This document shows positions 7,739-16,154 of a stretch of 18,158 nucleotides of DNA, one piece after another (the stretch's first letter is position 1; each line of letters opens with the position of its first letter). The notes beneath the pieces are model-generated. The model saw only the letters and a program-made list of their open reading frames with translations, was not told the DNA's origin and did no database searches. The stretch spans positions 1-18,158 of the forward strand of contig JALLPB010000518.1 in assembly GCA_036939975.1 (NCBI GenBank), in the 5' to 3' direction. A program made the position numbers and the translations under genes. Source of the stretch: Cyclostephanos tholiformis (lineage: Eukaryota; Bacillariophyta; Thalassiosirophyceae; Thalassiosirales; Thalassiosiraceae).

Positions 7739-8860
7739 TCATGCATGCATTTGATACTGGTCCGAAGGCAGCAGTGTAAGATAGGGCGACTCAGGGTGGA
7801 CATAAAGGTCCGATTTTTGAATTATGTTTGAAAATCGATGATAACCAGCTTTTTGCATGATTTCACGAGTCTTTATTCGCGTTTCGCACTTGTTTGGTTC
7901 TCTAGGGCAGTGATTATTCCACGATTCTATCATCAAGACATGGATGTATACCTTACCAAATTCGATGTTCCCCACAATCAAGGGTTCTGAACCTTCCACG
8001 TCTAGGCTGAAAAAGTCGATACCGTTCGGAGCAAGTTCTTGCAGTACAGGGGTTAGACTGCCACAAGGAACTTGCACGATATTGTATCCTTCTGGATAGT
8101 CTTTGGCAAATCCGGCTAATCCTCCATTGGTAAACACTACAGCATGAAAAGGAATTGTTTCGTTGGTGCTGTTTGTACTGCATCCAGGAGCAAAATTCAA
8201 ACGATGCGCATGTGGGCGATTCTTCAGCAGAGAGGGGAATTTCGCAGGATTTCCCTCAATAAGAATACCATCCCAGTTTAAACATATGTCAAAAAAGCGA
8301 GTATTTGATTCCGTCAGTCCATCAAATGCACCCAGTTCAATATATGTATGTCGTTTCTGAGGGTCTTGTTGAGAATACGTGTGTAGAAAGAGTTTATCGT
8401 AGATTGTCTTGTCTTCATTGTTCACTGATCGTTGACCTCTTTTTTGGAAGTACTGGTCGAAGTACGGTCCCCTTCCACACTCAGGGTCGGGGCCTATACC
8501 CACTGATTCTGAACTCCAATTCCGTGGTTCGGGTGGATGGTATTGATATCGACTATGATCAAACAACAACTTCGGCGCGATAGAGGGATCCAATATCGGA
8601 TTCCGCGAGATCCCGAAATAACCGTGAAAGCAAAGTATGATGGTTGGAGCGACCAGCCACCGTAATAGAGAAGCACGCCATATCTTAATTTGGCTTCGAG
8701 GACGTTGGGATCCCAATTGAAGTTGAGTCTCGCCAGACCTGCGGGTCGCCGCCTTTTTCTGGATACCCCCTACATCGGCTACGAGGTCAGGCTTGTCGCC
8801 GTCTGCCTCCTCCTCCCCCTCGCTGTCGTCGTAGTGGGGGTCGTCTGCCATGGTGGCCAT
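7739..8860 (-). CDS. FkbM-family methyltransferase with N-terminal membrane anchor
   Basis: This is a SAM-dependent methyltransferase of the FkbM type; members methylate sugars, lipids and small molecules, and the substrate here is unknown. The product has 373 residues. The first 60 are acidic then basic and lack a cleavable signal. A single hydrophobic segment at about 65-84 (LLRWLVAPTIILCFHGYFG) suggests a type II membrane protein of the secretory pathway with a lumenal catalytic domain (inference). The catalytic domain shows the SAM-binding motif at 173-190 (YIELGAFDGLTESNTRFF), the acidic IEGNP at 201-205, and FFSLDVEGSE at 283-292, the usual FkbM signature. Several Cys (for example 318, 325) may form lumenal disulphides. 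The start was chosen at the first ATG; a second lies three codons on. The gene diverges from the 9016 gene across 155 bp. Confidence 0.9.
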   Translation of the reverse strand: MATMADDPHYDDSEGEEEADGDKPDLVADVGGIQKKAATRRSGETQLQLGSQRPRSQIKIWRASLLRWLVAPTIILCFHGYFGISRNPILDPSIAPKLLFDHSRYQYHPPEPRNWSSESVGIGPDPECGRGPYFDQYFQKRGQRSVNNEDKTIYDKLFLHTYSQQDPQKRHTYIELGAFDGLTESNTRFFDICLNWDGILIEGNPAKFPSLLKNRPHAHRLNFAPGCSTNSTNETIPFHAVVFTNGGLAGFAKDYPEGYNIVQVPCGSLTPVLQELAPNGIDFFSLDVEGSEPLIVGNIEFGKVYIHVLMIESWNNHCPREPNKCETRIKTREIMQKAGYHRFSNIIQKSDLYVHPESPYLTLLPSDQYQMHA

Positions 8861-9015
8861 CGTGAAAGGAGGGGGGGGGAGGGAGGGGTTAAAAATTAAT
8901 ACACGAAATAATAATTCGGGACCCTACATACGTGCCCCTGCTGTTCTGATGCCGCTCTAACTTCTCGAGTGAAAAAACGGATTATCGCATCGTTAGTAAC
9001 ACCAATAAACAAATA
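8861..9015. promoter_or_regulatory. Probable bidirectional promoter between the FkbM gene and the 9016 gene
   Basis: Only 155 bp separate the two divergent start codons, so both promoters must lie here or inside the genes. A G run near 8870-8880 and an AT-rich stretch (AAAAATTAATACACG) mark the left half. There is no clear TATA box. Inferred from gene layout. Confidence 0.5.
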
Positions 9016-12000
9016 ATGTCCACATCATTCCGAAGTCGCCTATCCCGCACTCAATCGTCCGCCTCGGTCGGCGGTGGCGGCGCCCGGGCGTTCTTCCTCG
9101 CGGCATCCCGCGGTGGCGGCGGCGGAGGTGGAGGCAATGACCCCCGGCGGGAGAAGCACGCCCCCTCCTCCTCCACCACCACCACCACCTCCTCCTCCTC
9201 CTCCTCCCGCCGCGGCGGCGCGCCCCTCGCCACGTTCGACGCATGCATCGAAGCGTGCGACGCCCTCGCGGCATCGTCGTCCTCGTTCCGCCATCGCGGC
9301 TCGACGAGCGACACGAATTATTATTACGACGACGACGACGACGACGACCACTGCGATCGACGACGCGGAGACTACGACGACGACGACGACGACGACTGCG
9401 CCAAACCGACGATGATACCCGACTGCAGCGTCCTGGTCTCGCCCGACGGCGCGCTGTTGTTCACCCCCTCGACCCGATCGTCGTTCAATCGTCGTTCGAA
9501 TCACGCCCCCCGCGTCCATGGCAGGACCAACGTCGACGACGACGACGAGGACGCGGACGGGGGGGGGGATGACAAGGACGACGAATGCGACGGAGACGAC
9601 GATCGATATCCGTGGACGCGCATACCCGTCGATGATCGGGATGGCGCGATACTCGACGAGGAATACGAGAGCGCGGTGCTTTGCGGGAACGACATGACCC
9701 CGATGGGCGATCGGGATTCGAACGGCTTCTCGGCTCGGGGGTGGGATCGCGACGCGACGACGATCGCGTTGGGATATTGTCGCGACGTACTGGCCGGCAT
9801 GTCGTCGTTCGTGACGGAATTGGCCGAGGCGGAGGGGCGCGGCTCGGATACGGTCGCGGAGGCCGCGACGAGATTGGGAGAACGTCGCACGATGCTTCTC
9901 GCGGGGGGGGGGGGGAGCGGTGGCAGGGTCGGACCGATGCTATCGTCGAATACGAAATTGTCCATCGCATTGCTCGCCGTGGAGGAGTACTACGCGAGCG
10001 TATCGGACGGCGTTTCGGGGAGGTGGAGGATGGCGCGTTCCTCTCCTCCGCCTTCGCCCCCCCCGGGGGGGTTGGGGGGTGGTGGTGGTAGCAGTAGCAG
10101 CAGGTCGACGCTCGATCGTCGTCGATTCGAATCGTTCGAACGCGCGGATGCCGATCACCCCGACGGGAAGGAGAAGGTAACGAAGAACGATGGCGTCGAT
10201 GACACGAGGATGGACCGACGGTCGGCGCCAACGACCCCCCCGGAATCGATGATATGGGGGATGCTACCCAGGCTTCGTGGGGCCGCGACTAAGGCCGCAT
10301 TGCGCACGTCGGAGCGCGAACGGGGGCTGGCCGAGATACGGGATAAGATCGCCGAGGCCGAATCGATATTAAGGAAGCAGAAGGAGTGGGCGGCCTCCCA
10401 ATGGCGTCGCGTCGCCGACGAGGAATCGAATATCGATCGACTGTACGCGTTGAAAAAGATGGAACAACATGAGTTATACGAGGACCAACGACGACGGAGG
10501 GAGAGGGAGTCGTTGGACCGTAAAGGGACGAACAATGGCGACGAAAATGACGAGAACAAGGAGGAGGAGGGGCCGCTCAGCAGGGAGGTGTGGGAGATGG
10601 TTAGCCACGTGGCCACCTCGATGGAGGATTTCGCTCACACCGGCTACTCGCCGCGGGCGTTGCTGCGCAAGCCGAACGTCGAGGTGGCGGATCTTAACGA
10701 CAGTCCTCGCAACCAACATTATCATTATCAACAGTATCATCAACAAGGCCGACAATCACCTGAGATCCCCTTGAGGAAAATCACCCGCGCCGACGTGGAG
10801 AGGGAGAGCGACATACGCGATATTAGGATGGTGGCAATGGCGGCCGACGAATCGGTTGAGGACGCCGCGGGGAAGCTCCTCAACATGATGTCCAAGGGCG
10901 ATACCACCTACCGATCGGCGAAGCTCGCTGCCGAATCATGTCTCCTGAGCGAATGCAACGGCGCCGTCAATTGCCTCCGATCACTCGTGGCGATTGAGCG
11001 CGCCAATCTCGAGGATAGGTCGAAGAGATTGGGAGTTCTCGAGGCCGCGGTGGATGCGATAGATGTCAGGAGAGACATAGACTGCTACATCACGGCGGAC
11101 AAGGGGTTTCCGGGAGGACGGTCAATTGCCGGGGAAGACGATGATGGAGGCATCGCCGCCGCGCTCGCCGTTCTGAATAGTCATTGCGAAGGTGGTCAAA
11201 AGTCTAATGGCCCGAGGAAATACGGTAATATTGAGCGTCCCTGTCACTTCGAGGGGTGGGGAGAAGATGACACGTTCGACGATGAGGCTAGCGCCGACGA
11301 TGTCCAGCCAGAGCTATTTGAAGATGTGATAAAAAAATTGTTCGAGGACTCACTGCGCAAATCGTGTGAGGGCGCTGTCGTTCAATCCGTAGGACCCCGA
11401 GGACGTAAAAGTCCGCCATCAGATGAAGGATCAGAAAGTCATGATGCCCCCGACATTGGCTTAGGGAGTGCTCCTGGCAGTGAAAGAATGAGATCGCATG
11501 AATCGCATTGTTTGTCGAGGGAGGAAAAGCTCAAAATCGCAATCAATGCGCTTGCAGAAAAAACCAAGCGAGGACAGTCGTTTCGAAAGACTATTCTATA
11601 CGAACTCAATAATCAGCGGAGCAAGAAGACAGAAGTCGAGGGAGAAGCGAATTTTGATGCCCTATGTCGGATTTTCAACTCATTCCTCTCCGGTTGTGGC
11701 CGGGAGTCCATCGATGTATCGAACGCAAAGATGCTCATGATATTGTCCCAGACATTTTACATGATAGGCCAGGTGACTGATAATGTAAGCAACGAATGCA
11801 GCACAACCAGGGACAGACAGAGCCGAATTTACGTGAAGAGTAACATATGCCATCACAACATTTGGTCGGACGATGATTACTGGGATCAGGCACTGTATCA
11901 GTGTGTCTCCGAATCGCTGTTAAAAAGCGGCGTTCTTTTGAATTACTTGAGCTCGTCGATGGATGATGGGATTAAAGTCAGGGAAATTATTGCAAAAGAA

Positions 12001-12222
12001 GTCAAATGGCATGACTTGTCGCCAAGTGAATACGCTGGTGCTGCATCCCAGGTTCATTCTGTTGTATTCGCGCAACTTGGGACACTTTCACACTCAATGT
12101 TGGAATTAGGGTGTGGTATTCCTCGGGCGTGCAACTTCGTCCGAAGGGTCTCGATTCGATACCAGCTCCCTTTATCACTGAGAATTACTTTAATGCAGCA
12201 CCTGACAAAGAATAGGAGCTGA
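9016..12222 (+). CDS. Large protein of unknown function, low-complexity N-terminal half and helical C-terminal domain
   Basis: The product has 1068 residues without introns and I do not recognise it as a whole. Residues 1-400 are dominated by runs of Gly, Ser, Thr and Asp, including two (GAC)n-coded Asp runs at about 105-127. They also hold two short ordered patches, ATFDACIEACDALAAS (about 73-88) and YCRDVLAGMSSFVTELAEAE (about 254-273). Residues about 425-510 are charged and probably coiled coil (AEAESILRKQKEWAASQWRR). From about 834 to the end the sequence is ordered and less GC-rich, with KMLMILSQTFYMIGQ, then DDDYWDQALYQCV and FAQLGTLSHSMLELG. That pattern reminds me of the helical SBF2/KIAA0513-type domain of myotubularin-related proteins; this is a weak family guess. 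There is no signal peptide or membrane segment. The GC-rich repeats make length variation likely. Confidence 0.72.
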   Translation: MSTSFRSRLSRTQSSASVGGGGARAFFLAASRGGGGGGGGNDPRREKHAPSSSTTTTTSSSSSSRRGGAPLATFDACIEACDALAASSSSFRHRGSTSDTNYYYDDDDDDDHCDRRRGDYDDDDDDDCAKPTMIPDCSVLVSPDGALLFTPSTRSSFNRRSNHAPRVHGRTNVDDDDEDADGGGDDKDDECDGDDDRYPWTRIPVDDRDGAILDEEYESAVLCGNDMTPMGDRDSNGFSARGWDRDATTIALGYCRDVLAGMSSFVTELAEAEGRGSDTVAEAATRLGERRTMLLAGGGGSGGRVGPMLSSNTKLSIALLAVEEYYASVSDGVSGRWRMARSSPPPSPPPGGLGGGGGSSSSRSTLDRRRFESFERADADHPDGKEKVTKNDGVDDTRMDRRSAPTTPPESMIWGMLPRLRGAATKAALRTSERERGLAEIRDKIAEAESILRKQKEWAASQWRRVADEESNIDRLYALKKMEQHELYEDQRRRRERESLDRKGTNNGDENDENKEEEGPLSREVWEMVSHVATSMEDFAHTGYSPRALLRKPNVEVADLNDSPRNQHYHYQQYHQQGRQSPEIPLRKITRADVERESDIRDIRMVAMAADESVEDAAGKLLNMMSKGDTTYRSAKLAAESCLLSECNGAVNCLRSLVAIERANLEDRSKRLGVLEAAVDAIDVRRDIDCYITADKGFPGGRSIAGEDDDGGIAAALAVLNSHCEGGQKSNGPRKYGNIERPCHFEGWGEDDTFDDEASADDVQPELFEDVIKKLFEDSLRKSCEGAVVQSVGPRGRKSPPSDEGSESHDAPDIGLGSAPGSERMRSHESHCLSREEKLKIAINALAEKTKRGQSFRKTILYELNNQRSKKTEVEGEANFDALCRIFNSFLSGCGRESIDVSNAKMLMILSQTFYMIGQVTDNVSNECSTTRDRQSRIYVKSNICHHNIWSDDDYWDQALYQCVSESLLKSGVLLNYLSSSMDDGIKVREIIAKEVKWHDLSPSEYAGAASQVHSVVFAQLGTLSHSMLELGCGIPRACNFVRRVSIRYQLPLSLRITLMQHLTKNRS

Positions 12223-12363
12223 TAGCTCTTCACTACAGATATATACCCTATACATCAATTAAATTTCAAACAGTGTGGTTATATTCCAAGGAGCTTATGC
12301 CTCTTCACTACAGATATACCTAATACATCAATTAACATTTCAACTATTGTGGTAAAATACCGT
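12214..12363. repeat. 75-bp tandem duplication across the stop codon of the 9016 gene
   Basis: Copy 1 (12214-12288) starts AGGAGCTGATAGCTCTTCAC and copy 2 (12289-12363) starts AGGAGCTTATGCCTCTTCAC. Both continue with CTACAGATATA and ACATCAATTAA. Copy 1 contains the last codons and TGA of the 9016 gene; copy 2 is non-coding and has diverged. Copy 1 is therefore probably the original and copy 2 part of the present 3' untranslated region (inference). Confidence 0.85.
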
Positions 12364-12427
12364 ACCGATATTTGTACATAATTTCATATCGCAAACGAAA
12401 CGTCACTTAAAGGATTTGAAGGCGCAT
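12364..12427. other. Short spacer between converging genes
   Basis: Only 64 bp lie between the duplicated 3' flank of the 9016 gene and the stop codon of the dehydrogenase gene at 12428. The two transcripts probably overlap at their 3' ends. Confidence 0.4.
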
Positions 12428-14632
12428 TCACTCTGCAACAGAAGCGACCGGCGTTGTCCATGGCTCACAGACACAAATGCCATAGCCAGTTTCACCCCGT
12501 TCGATTGCTTGTTGCAGAGTAACTACCTTATTCAATGGTGCACGAGTAGACACCAATGGCGCGATTGTACCCTTGGATGCAAGGTGACACAGATACCGAA
12601 AATGTTGCTTTTAAGTGGAGAGAAAACGAGGGTATTATGAAATGAGCAGTGGATAAGGAAGAGATCGACGTTTTGTAAAGAGTAACTTACAGCATATTCA
12701 TTTGGGGCCGATGCAAATCGCTCCACCCTATCATAGTACTTCGCGTTACCCCACAAAAATTTGACTTTTGTCTTGATATACATCGCCGTCATGTCCCTAA
12801 CGTCCTTCATGAGTAGGCCGGATACCTCGCCCTGAGTATAAACAAAGCTCATGCCTGTGCACACAATGATCCCCGAGGAGTTCAGTGCCAGGCTCGAACT
12901 CTTGAAACCGTCCAGGCACACCGAATCCAGCACAACATCCATCTTACCCTTCAAAGCTGGGAGCCACTCGGTTGGATTGATAGGGTAGCACGTCACACCC
13001 AGTTTCGTGAGGTGCTGATGATGGCGTTCGTCGGCGGTGGCGAAGACTTTCGCGCCCTCGAGCAAAGCCAATTCAATCGCGGCTAGTCCGTTAGGTCCGT
13101 TACCTCCTATGACGAGGATGTTCGCGCCGGTGAAAGGGGTGTTCATCTTCCGTCCCAGGTCCAATGCCTCCCGTGCTGGTACATACGTTGAGCATAGGCT
13201 TAGCGCTACCTCGCTCTTGACCCCGGGCGGTACGCGTATGAGGCTGCAGTACTCAACTGTGATGTATTTGGCGTTTCCACCAAAGGACGAAAACGCGACA
13301 ACTCTGTCACCCACCTGGAACGTTGAACACTTGGAAGCTTCTGATCCTATTTCGTGTACGGTTCCGACGAAGTCGGACCCAGGAATGAAGGGCAAATCTT
13401 GCATTTCATACCACTTGCCACGGCGAATCATGCAATCTTGGAGGGTGATGGTGGAACAGTCAACCTTGACCACGATATCGGTCGGTCGATTTGCTTTGGG
13501 GATGTGAGGTACCTCCTGCATTTTTCATTGGTCGGACAAACAATTAAATTAAGACTGATGATCACATTCATTCGATAACAGTCAGGGGAAAACTCACTTC
13601 AAGCAATAGTTTATCGATGTTCCCGTGCTCAGTGACCTGCACAATCAGCTGATGTTCAGGATTCTTCGCAGTGAATGACTCCATTTTCTTAAGGAAGTCG
13701 GAATAATCCAAATCCTTTTGGGGGGCTGTCAAGGCTATGTGGCCTGCGGCCGCCCTTTCGCCAACCTCTTTCCCTTCCTCCTTTCTGGCCCTCCATCCCC
13801 CAACGTCGATCTTGCTAAACATGTCCACTATCTTGGGTGATGACATCTCCTCGCTGTGGCGGCGAGACTCGATCTCCTTAAAGTCTTCGATATCCCCAGT
13901 TGTTTCGCTTTCTAAGCTAGGGTCGTTGTCAGTGTTGGCGCTGTCGTCGTCGTCGGCATTGCTTTCAAAGGAACCAGATCCTTTGGTGTACATTGTCGAC
14001 TCCTCAAACGTGGTAGTGTTCCCTTCATCATTAGTGTCGCTGTCACTATCATCGTCGCTGTCGTCGCTATCATCATCACTATCGTCGCTGCTCCCTATAG
14101 AGCTGTCGGACCTTGAATCATGACGCATCCACCTTTTTTTGATGGGATACTTCTTCCAGCTGGGCGCGAGCTTCTCTAGTTTGGGTGACTTGTGATTGGA
14201 CCGGCTCGTCGCTGCATGCCGGTCTTTGGCGACATTCGCTGGCGCAGATCGACTCGATCGCTTGGGTACCACTAACTTGGGGGGCGGAGTCTTCGTGTTC
14301 GTTCGGATGGATCCATGTTGCGTCGTCTGCACCTTCGTAAGGGTGGATGCGCTCACGTAAGACGACAGCGAATCGTTCACACGATGGCCTAGTGGCGGAG
14401 TGGACGCTATCTTGGCCAGGCCGAGGAACGAATCCGAATCACACCGACTGCGATCGCTCTCTCGAGCGCAAGAGGAGGAATCATCGCGACAATCTAAGTT
14501 GCTCGCCTTGCTTGCGATGCTTGCGACGCTTCGAGTTGGCGACATAATCTTGCCAGATGGCGGCAAAAAGCTATCACCACCCGAAAGCTTCGTCGAGGAC
14601 TTCTTCTTGAGGAAACCCATGGTTTGTTTCAT
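12428..14632 (-). CDS. Three-exon gene: disordered Ser/Asp-rich region fused to an MDR-type oxidoreductase
   Basis: The exons on the minus strand are 14632-13598, 13515-12691 and 12571-12428, giving about 667 residues. Both introns are phase 0 with GTGAGT and GTAAGT donors. Residues 1-305 look disordered: a basic patch at about 159-170 (WKKYPIKKRWMR), a Ser/Asp tract at 172-203 and further acidic stretches to about 250. From about 306 the MDR domain begins: HQLIVQVTEHGNIDKLLLE in exon 1 joins EVPHIPKANRPTDIVVKVD in exon 2. Next come FIPGSDFVGTV, VGDRVVAF (413-420) and the NAD(P)-binding GGNGPNG (482-488). Exon 3 supplies the usual C-terminal strand with LQQAIERGETG. The structural four-Cys zinc site is absent, placing it with the zinc-independent quinone-oxidoreductase branch, which uses NADPH; the substrate is unknown. 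The basic and acidic N-terminus could be a binding or phosphorylation region (inference). No signal peptide is seen. Confidence 0.88.
12572..12690 (-). other. Intron 2 of the MDR gene, 119 bp
   Basis: The donor GTAAGT is at 12690-12685 (minus strand) and the acceptor AG at 12573-12572. Removing it joins NEYA to GTIAPLVSTRAP in frame and replaces an unlike-family tail with a normal MDR C-terminus ending at TGA, 12430-12428. Without splicing, the frame runs on to 12532 with no family resemblance. Confidence 0.88.
13516..13597 (-). other. Intron 1 of the MDR gene, 82 bp
   Basis: The donor GTGAGT is at 13597-13592 (minus strand) and the acceptor ATGCAG ends at 13516. Splicing joins KLLLE to EVPHIPK in phase 0. 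Reading each side separately would leave an oxidoreductase lacking its first strand and an upstream protein ending in a stray tail. Confidence 0.9.
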
Positions 14633-14749
14633 ATTCCTGCCCGATGATTCGACAGAGTGTTTGTCTGTGTTAAAGCATTCGACTCAAAATGGAGATTGTT
14701 GGAGTAAGAATGTCATGATAATAATAATTTTTCAGTGCAAATAAATCAT
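14633..14749. promoter_or_regulatory. Presumed promoter and 5' untranslated region of the MDR gene
   Basis: Only 117 bp lie between the start codon and the edge of the inverted-repeat element at 14750. Toward that element it is AT-rich (ATGATAATAATAATTTTTC near 14716). No defined motif is seen. The role is inferred from position. Confidence 0.4.
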
Positions 14750-15020
14750 TACTACGGCCTTGATATCAATTGACGCTTTAGTTTAGCTGTAATCTAAGGG
14801 TTAGATAAGGGTTAGCCAAGGGTTGGCTAAGGGTTAGAATAGCGTAGACAGAGCCTAATTCCATGTTCAGAGGAGTATTTCGGGAAGCAATTTTAGATTG
14901 TGTAGACTCGTTGCCATGTACTAATTCCTAGTGAATTCCTAACCCTTAGCCAACTCTTAGTTAACCCTTAGATAACACTTAGTTACCTCTCTGACGTCAA
15001 TTGATATTAAGGCCGTAGTA
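14750..15020. mobile_element. MITE 1: 271-bp inverted-repeat element flanked by TA
   Basis: The ends are inverted copies. TACTACGGCCTTGATATCAA starts at 14750 and its reverse complement, with one A/G change, ends at 15020; 25 of the outer 26 bases match. Similarity continues inward as repeated CTAAGGGTTAG-type words (14793-14837 and 14937-14974). The first and last two bases are TA, the target duplication of Tc1/mariner-type elements, leaving terminal repeats that start CTACGG. An ATT three-base duplication is an alternative reading. No protein is coded, so this is a non-autonomous element that needs a transposase from elsewhere. Confidence 0.85.
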
Positions 15021-15406
15021 TTTTATTTTTTCCCTCTCCCTACCCTCCCTCCTGCCACTTTGTCGGAATGAGGAAATTACGATACACATATCTTTATTTC
15101 TGCGAGTGTGAGGCGAGAAAAGATTCGATGAGTGAGTAAAATGTACATACATAAACCATTTTTTGTCCAATTTACAATAATGATGCAAGGGACGCGAGAA
15201 AAGGTTCGTCTTGTAAGTAGGCAACTCCTAAATTAAGAAAGATTCGAGAGAAAAGAGAAGACTTTTTTCTGCTTGAGAGAATGCATCGCCGAGAATCAAG
15301 AAAATGACACAAGAAAGTGACACACGAAAGCGACTGCATGAATTGTCAGATCAAGTATGCGTCTGGCCCTTCTCCACTGAAGGAGAGAGAGAGAACACCA
15401 TATTAT
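15021..15406. other. Spacer between two MITEs, no gene seen
   Basis: This stretch of 386 bp starts with a pyrimidine-rich tract (TTTTTTCCCTCTCCCTACCC) and is then AT-rich and purine-rich (AAGAAAGATTCGAGAGAAAA). The longest frame (14997-15224, minus) overlaps MITE 1 and shows no family features. Confidence 0.5.
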
Positions 15407-15728
15407 TACCGTAGAGACCGGGGATTAAGAAACACCGGGGATTAAGAAACAGACACTAAATCTAACTAAATTAGTCAGAAAATTAAAAATAGGAGGAATC
15501 AAATTGCAGTGCGTTGGGGTCATTTTCAGAAACCCTCGTCAGCAACAATTGTATTCAGCGCTAAATTTCGGATTTTTTATATACTTGGGTCGACTAATGA
15601 AATTTACCGCAGCTTTTGATACAAACGAAAAGCGACACTATCAGGGGTTGGCGGGAAAAAACTGTCAAAAGATTTAGCTGTCACATCCTTGCACCTTAGC
15701 TGTTTCTTAATCCCCGGTCACTACGGTA
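15407..15728. mobile_element. MITE 2: 322-bp inverted-repeat element flanked by TA
   Basis: The left end is TA followed by CCGTAGAGACCGGGGATTAA (from 15409) and on to AGAAAC at 15433. The right end is the inverse, 15702-15726, followed by TA at 15727-15728. The 25-base arms differ at one position. Next to the left arm the last 17 bases of the arm (ACCGGGGATTAAGAAAC) are repeated directly, starting at 15417 and 15434. TA flanks fit a Tc1/mariner or pogo-type origin. No transposase frame lies inside. A related end occurs at 18090. Confidence 0.88.
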
Positions 15729-16097
15729 ATTTCCCGCTGAATTTCCGGCGTTCGAGCTCAACTCGATTGATGATAATGTTGTACGTTTGGCCTCAATTTA
15801 CTATCAGGTCCCTGAAAATCGAGAATTTGCCCTCGCTCCCACTGAGACTATTGTCGGGCAGGTCGAATAAATAAGACGTCCCACTTGGGGCATGGTTAGG
15901 CGATAATTATTGGCCGAGATATGATTGGTCAAAGGTTGGTGCATTTTACTAAGTCTCATTCATGGATTTGAATTTTACTTAAGTAATTTGACTTTTTCTC
16001 TAATTTAGATTTTAAATTTACTAAGTAAATTCTCTCATTAATCCGACCTTCTAATTGAGGGTAAATTCAGGGCCAACTTCCAGTGGTGCGAAGGCAA
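15729..16097. other. Spacer, no gene seen
   Basis: These 369 bp are AT-rich. Short palindromic words of the type TTTACTTAAGTAA and TTTACTAAGTAAA lie near 15974 and 16017. No reading frame here resembles a protein family. Confidence 0.45.
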
Positions 16098-16154
16098 ATT
16101 TTATGGTTGCGTTGACTAGTTCACACATTAAACTAGTCAATGCAACCATAAAAT
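16098..16154. repeat. Long hairpin, 24-base arms with a 9-base loop
   Basis: ATTTTATGGTTGCGTTGACT starts the left arm (16098-16121); the right arm (16131-16154) is its inverse with a single change that would still pair as G-U in RNA. The loop is CACACATTA. Flanking sequence shows no target duplication. It could be a small palindromic element or a transcribed hairpin. Confidence 0.85.

Noticed and set aside
9485..10231. 248-codon Arg/Pro/Ser-rich minus-strand frame
   Set aside because: It is an antisense shadow of the Asp/Gly-rich part of the 9016 gene; Arg, Pro and Ser are what the reverse strand of such codons gives.
14793..14974. GGGTTA repeats that look like an internal telomere tract
   Set aside because: The words are spaced by about 11 bp, appear in opposite orientation in the two halves and belong to the arms of MITE 1; a telomere tract would be uniform tandem TTAGGG.
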